14,154 nt of DNA from Bacteroidales bacterium (GTDB lineage: Bacteria; Bacteroidota; Bacteroidia; Bacteroidales; WCHB1-69), in assembly GCA_031272415.1 (NCBI GenBank), contig JAISTU010000132.1, positions 1 to 14,154 on the forward strand, in the 5' to 3' direction. The position numbers were made by a program, and so were the translations under genes. Under the pieces are notes generated by a model, which made no database searches, had not been told where the DNA came from, and saw only the letters and a program-made list of their open reading frames with translations. Within the stretch, counting starts at the first letter, position 1. Every line of letters starts with the position of its first letter. Of this stretch, positions 13,676 to 14,154 are shown one piece after another.

Positions 13676-14154
13676 TTATATATTTATTCCATTTTGTTTT
13701 AGAATTTCTTCGATTGTAGCCATCGGAATATCTGTCAAAGCATGAATTTCTTCCAACGATTGCAACTTTTGCCACATTTTTAGGACAATGGAGGTTTCTT
13801 TTTCTTCCCTGCCTTTTTCTAATCCTTTTTCTAATCCTTTTGCCAATCCTTTTGCCTCTCCTTCTTCTAAAGCCTCTCTTCGGGTTTCGTTTTGGAGGGT
13901 TTTTTCGGTTGAAATGGCGTCTGAATTACGCTCGTATAGAAACAATTCCGCATCCGTGTAACCCCCTACCTCACAGATGCTTACCGCTTTTTGAAGTTCG
14001 GCATGTTGAGACAATTCAGAAGCCTCAATAGTCCTGTCCCCTTTTGTCTCTTTCAAAAAGCGTAACCACAAGACAGCCAACTGTTTATGTTGCAATTTTG
14101 TCAAACCTTTCAGTTTAATATCCTTTTCCAATTCCACCAAAATAAACTCCAAAT
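13676..14154 (-). CDS. Rpn/PD-(D/E)XK transposase-family protein, C-terminal part
   Basis: This frame on the minus strand runs off the right edge; about 159 residues are visible and the N-terminus is missing. The visible part begins LEFILVELEKDIKLKGL, followed by helical, charged sequence (LWLRFLKETKGD), then EEGEAKGLAKGLEKGLEKGREE and a closing helical segment (LQSLEEIHALTDIPMATIEEIL). The GLAKGLEKGLEKG coiled-coil-like repeat plus the small IxxLTxxPxxxIEEIL tail is characteristic of Rpn-type recombination-promoting nucleases and the related PD-(D/E)XK transposase family. The catalytic PD-(D/E)XK domain would lie beyond the window, so activity cannot be judged. Genes of this type are often present in many copies in Bacteroidota. 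A TTG at 14152 is not a credible start, because the fold clearly continues upstream. Confidence 0.75.
   Translation of the reverse strand, partial: LEFILVELEKDIKLKGLTKLQHKQLAVLWLRFLKETKGDRTIEASELSQHAELQKAVSICEVGGYTDAELFLYERNSDAISTEKTLQNETRREALEEGEAKGLAKGLEKGLEKGREEKETSIVLKMWQKLQSLEEIHALTDIPMATIEEILKQNGINI
13812..13859 (-). repeat. four in-frame 12-base tandem repeats inside the Rpn-type gene
   Basis: On the plus strand the units read CCTTTTTCTAAT (13812-13823 and 13824-13835), CCTTTTGCCAAT (13836-13847) and CCTTTTGCCTCT (13848-13859). On the coding strand they encode four-residue GLEK/GLAK-type units. Copy-number change would alter protein length in frame. Confidence 0.9.

Overview
The window is AT-rich DNA that reads as a member of the Bacteroidota. 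Four lines of evidence agree. Several promoters carry the TAnnTTTG -7 box known from Bacteroides. Start codons lack Shine-Dalgarno sequences and sit in A-rich leaders. One protein ends in a type IX secretion (Por) sorting domain. There is also a GWxTD-domain protein and a HTH-tailed PIF1-type helicase of the sort common in this phylum. I cannot assign a genus.

Layout: (1) 1-789: the tail of an unidentified gene overlaps a probable PD-(D/E)XK restriction-type endonuclease. (2) 801-2249: a MOP-superfamily polysaccharide flippase. (3) 2277-4781: a promoter, a T9SS-sorted secreted protein, a strong terminator, and a secreted GWxTD-domain protein. (4) 4793-6443, minus strand: a small NTF2-like protein downstream of a class I/II PLP aminotransferase. 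(5) 6444-7036: a 593-base intergenic region packed with repeats. It is bounded by a perfect 37-bp inverted repeat whose tips are two outward-facing promoters, one for the aminotransferase and one for a lipoprotein. (6) 7037-9853: a cysteine-poor C-type-lectin-like lipoprotein and a PIF1/RecD2-like helicase with a C-terminal HTH domain. (7) 9861-10017: a terminator, a promoter of the same repeat-derived type, and tRNA-Ala(GGC). (8) 10077-13473: a tight operon of FtsE-like ABC ATPase, family 2 glycosyltransferase and YgiQ-type radical SAM protein. (9) 13481-14154: a short stretch bounded by 13-bp inverted repeats, then the C-terminal part of an Rpn/PD-(D/E)XK transposase-family protein on the minus strand, cut by the window edge.

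Most genes are ordinary envelope, DNA-maintenance or metabolic functions. Three spots look mobile or accessory: the endonuclease at the left edge, the repeat cluster at 6483-7009, and the Rpn-type gene at the right edge. The observation most worth following is the repeat cluster. Its 37-bp ends are identical and outward-facing, and they stop exactly at the last base of the -7 box. A related copy with the same internal spacing (31 of 37 bases identical) drives the tRNA gene about 2.9 kb away. This suggests either a dispersed promoter-bearing repeat or an inverted promoter duplication. I see no CRISPR array, no complete insertion sequence and no clearly new multi-gene system.
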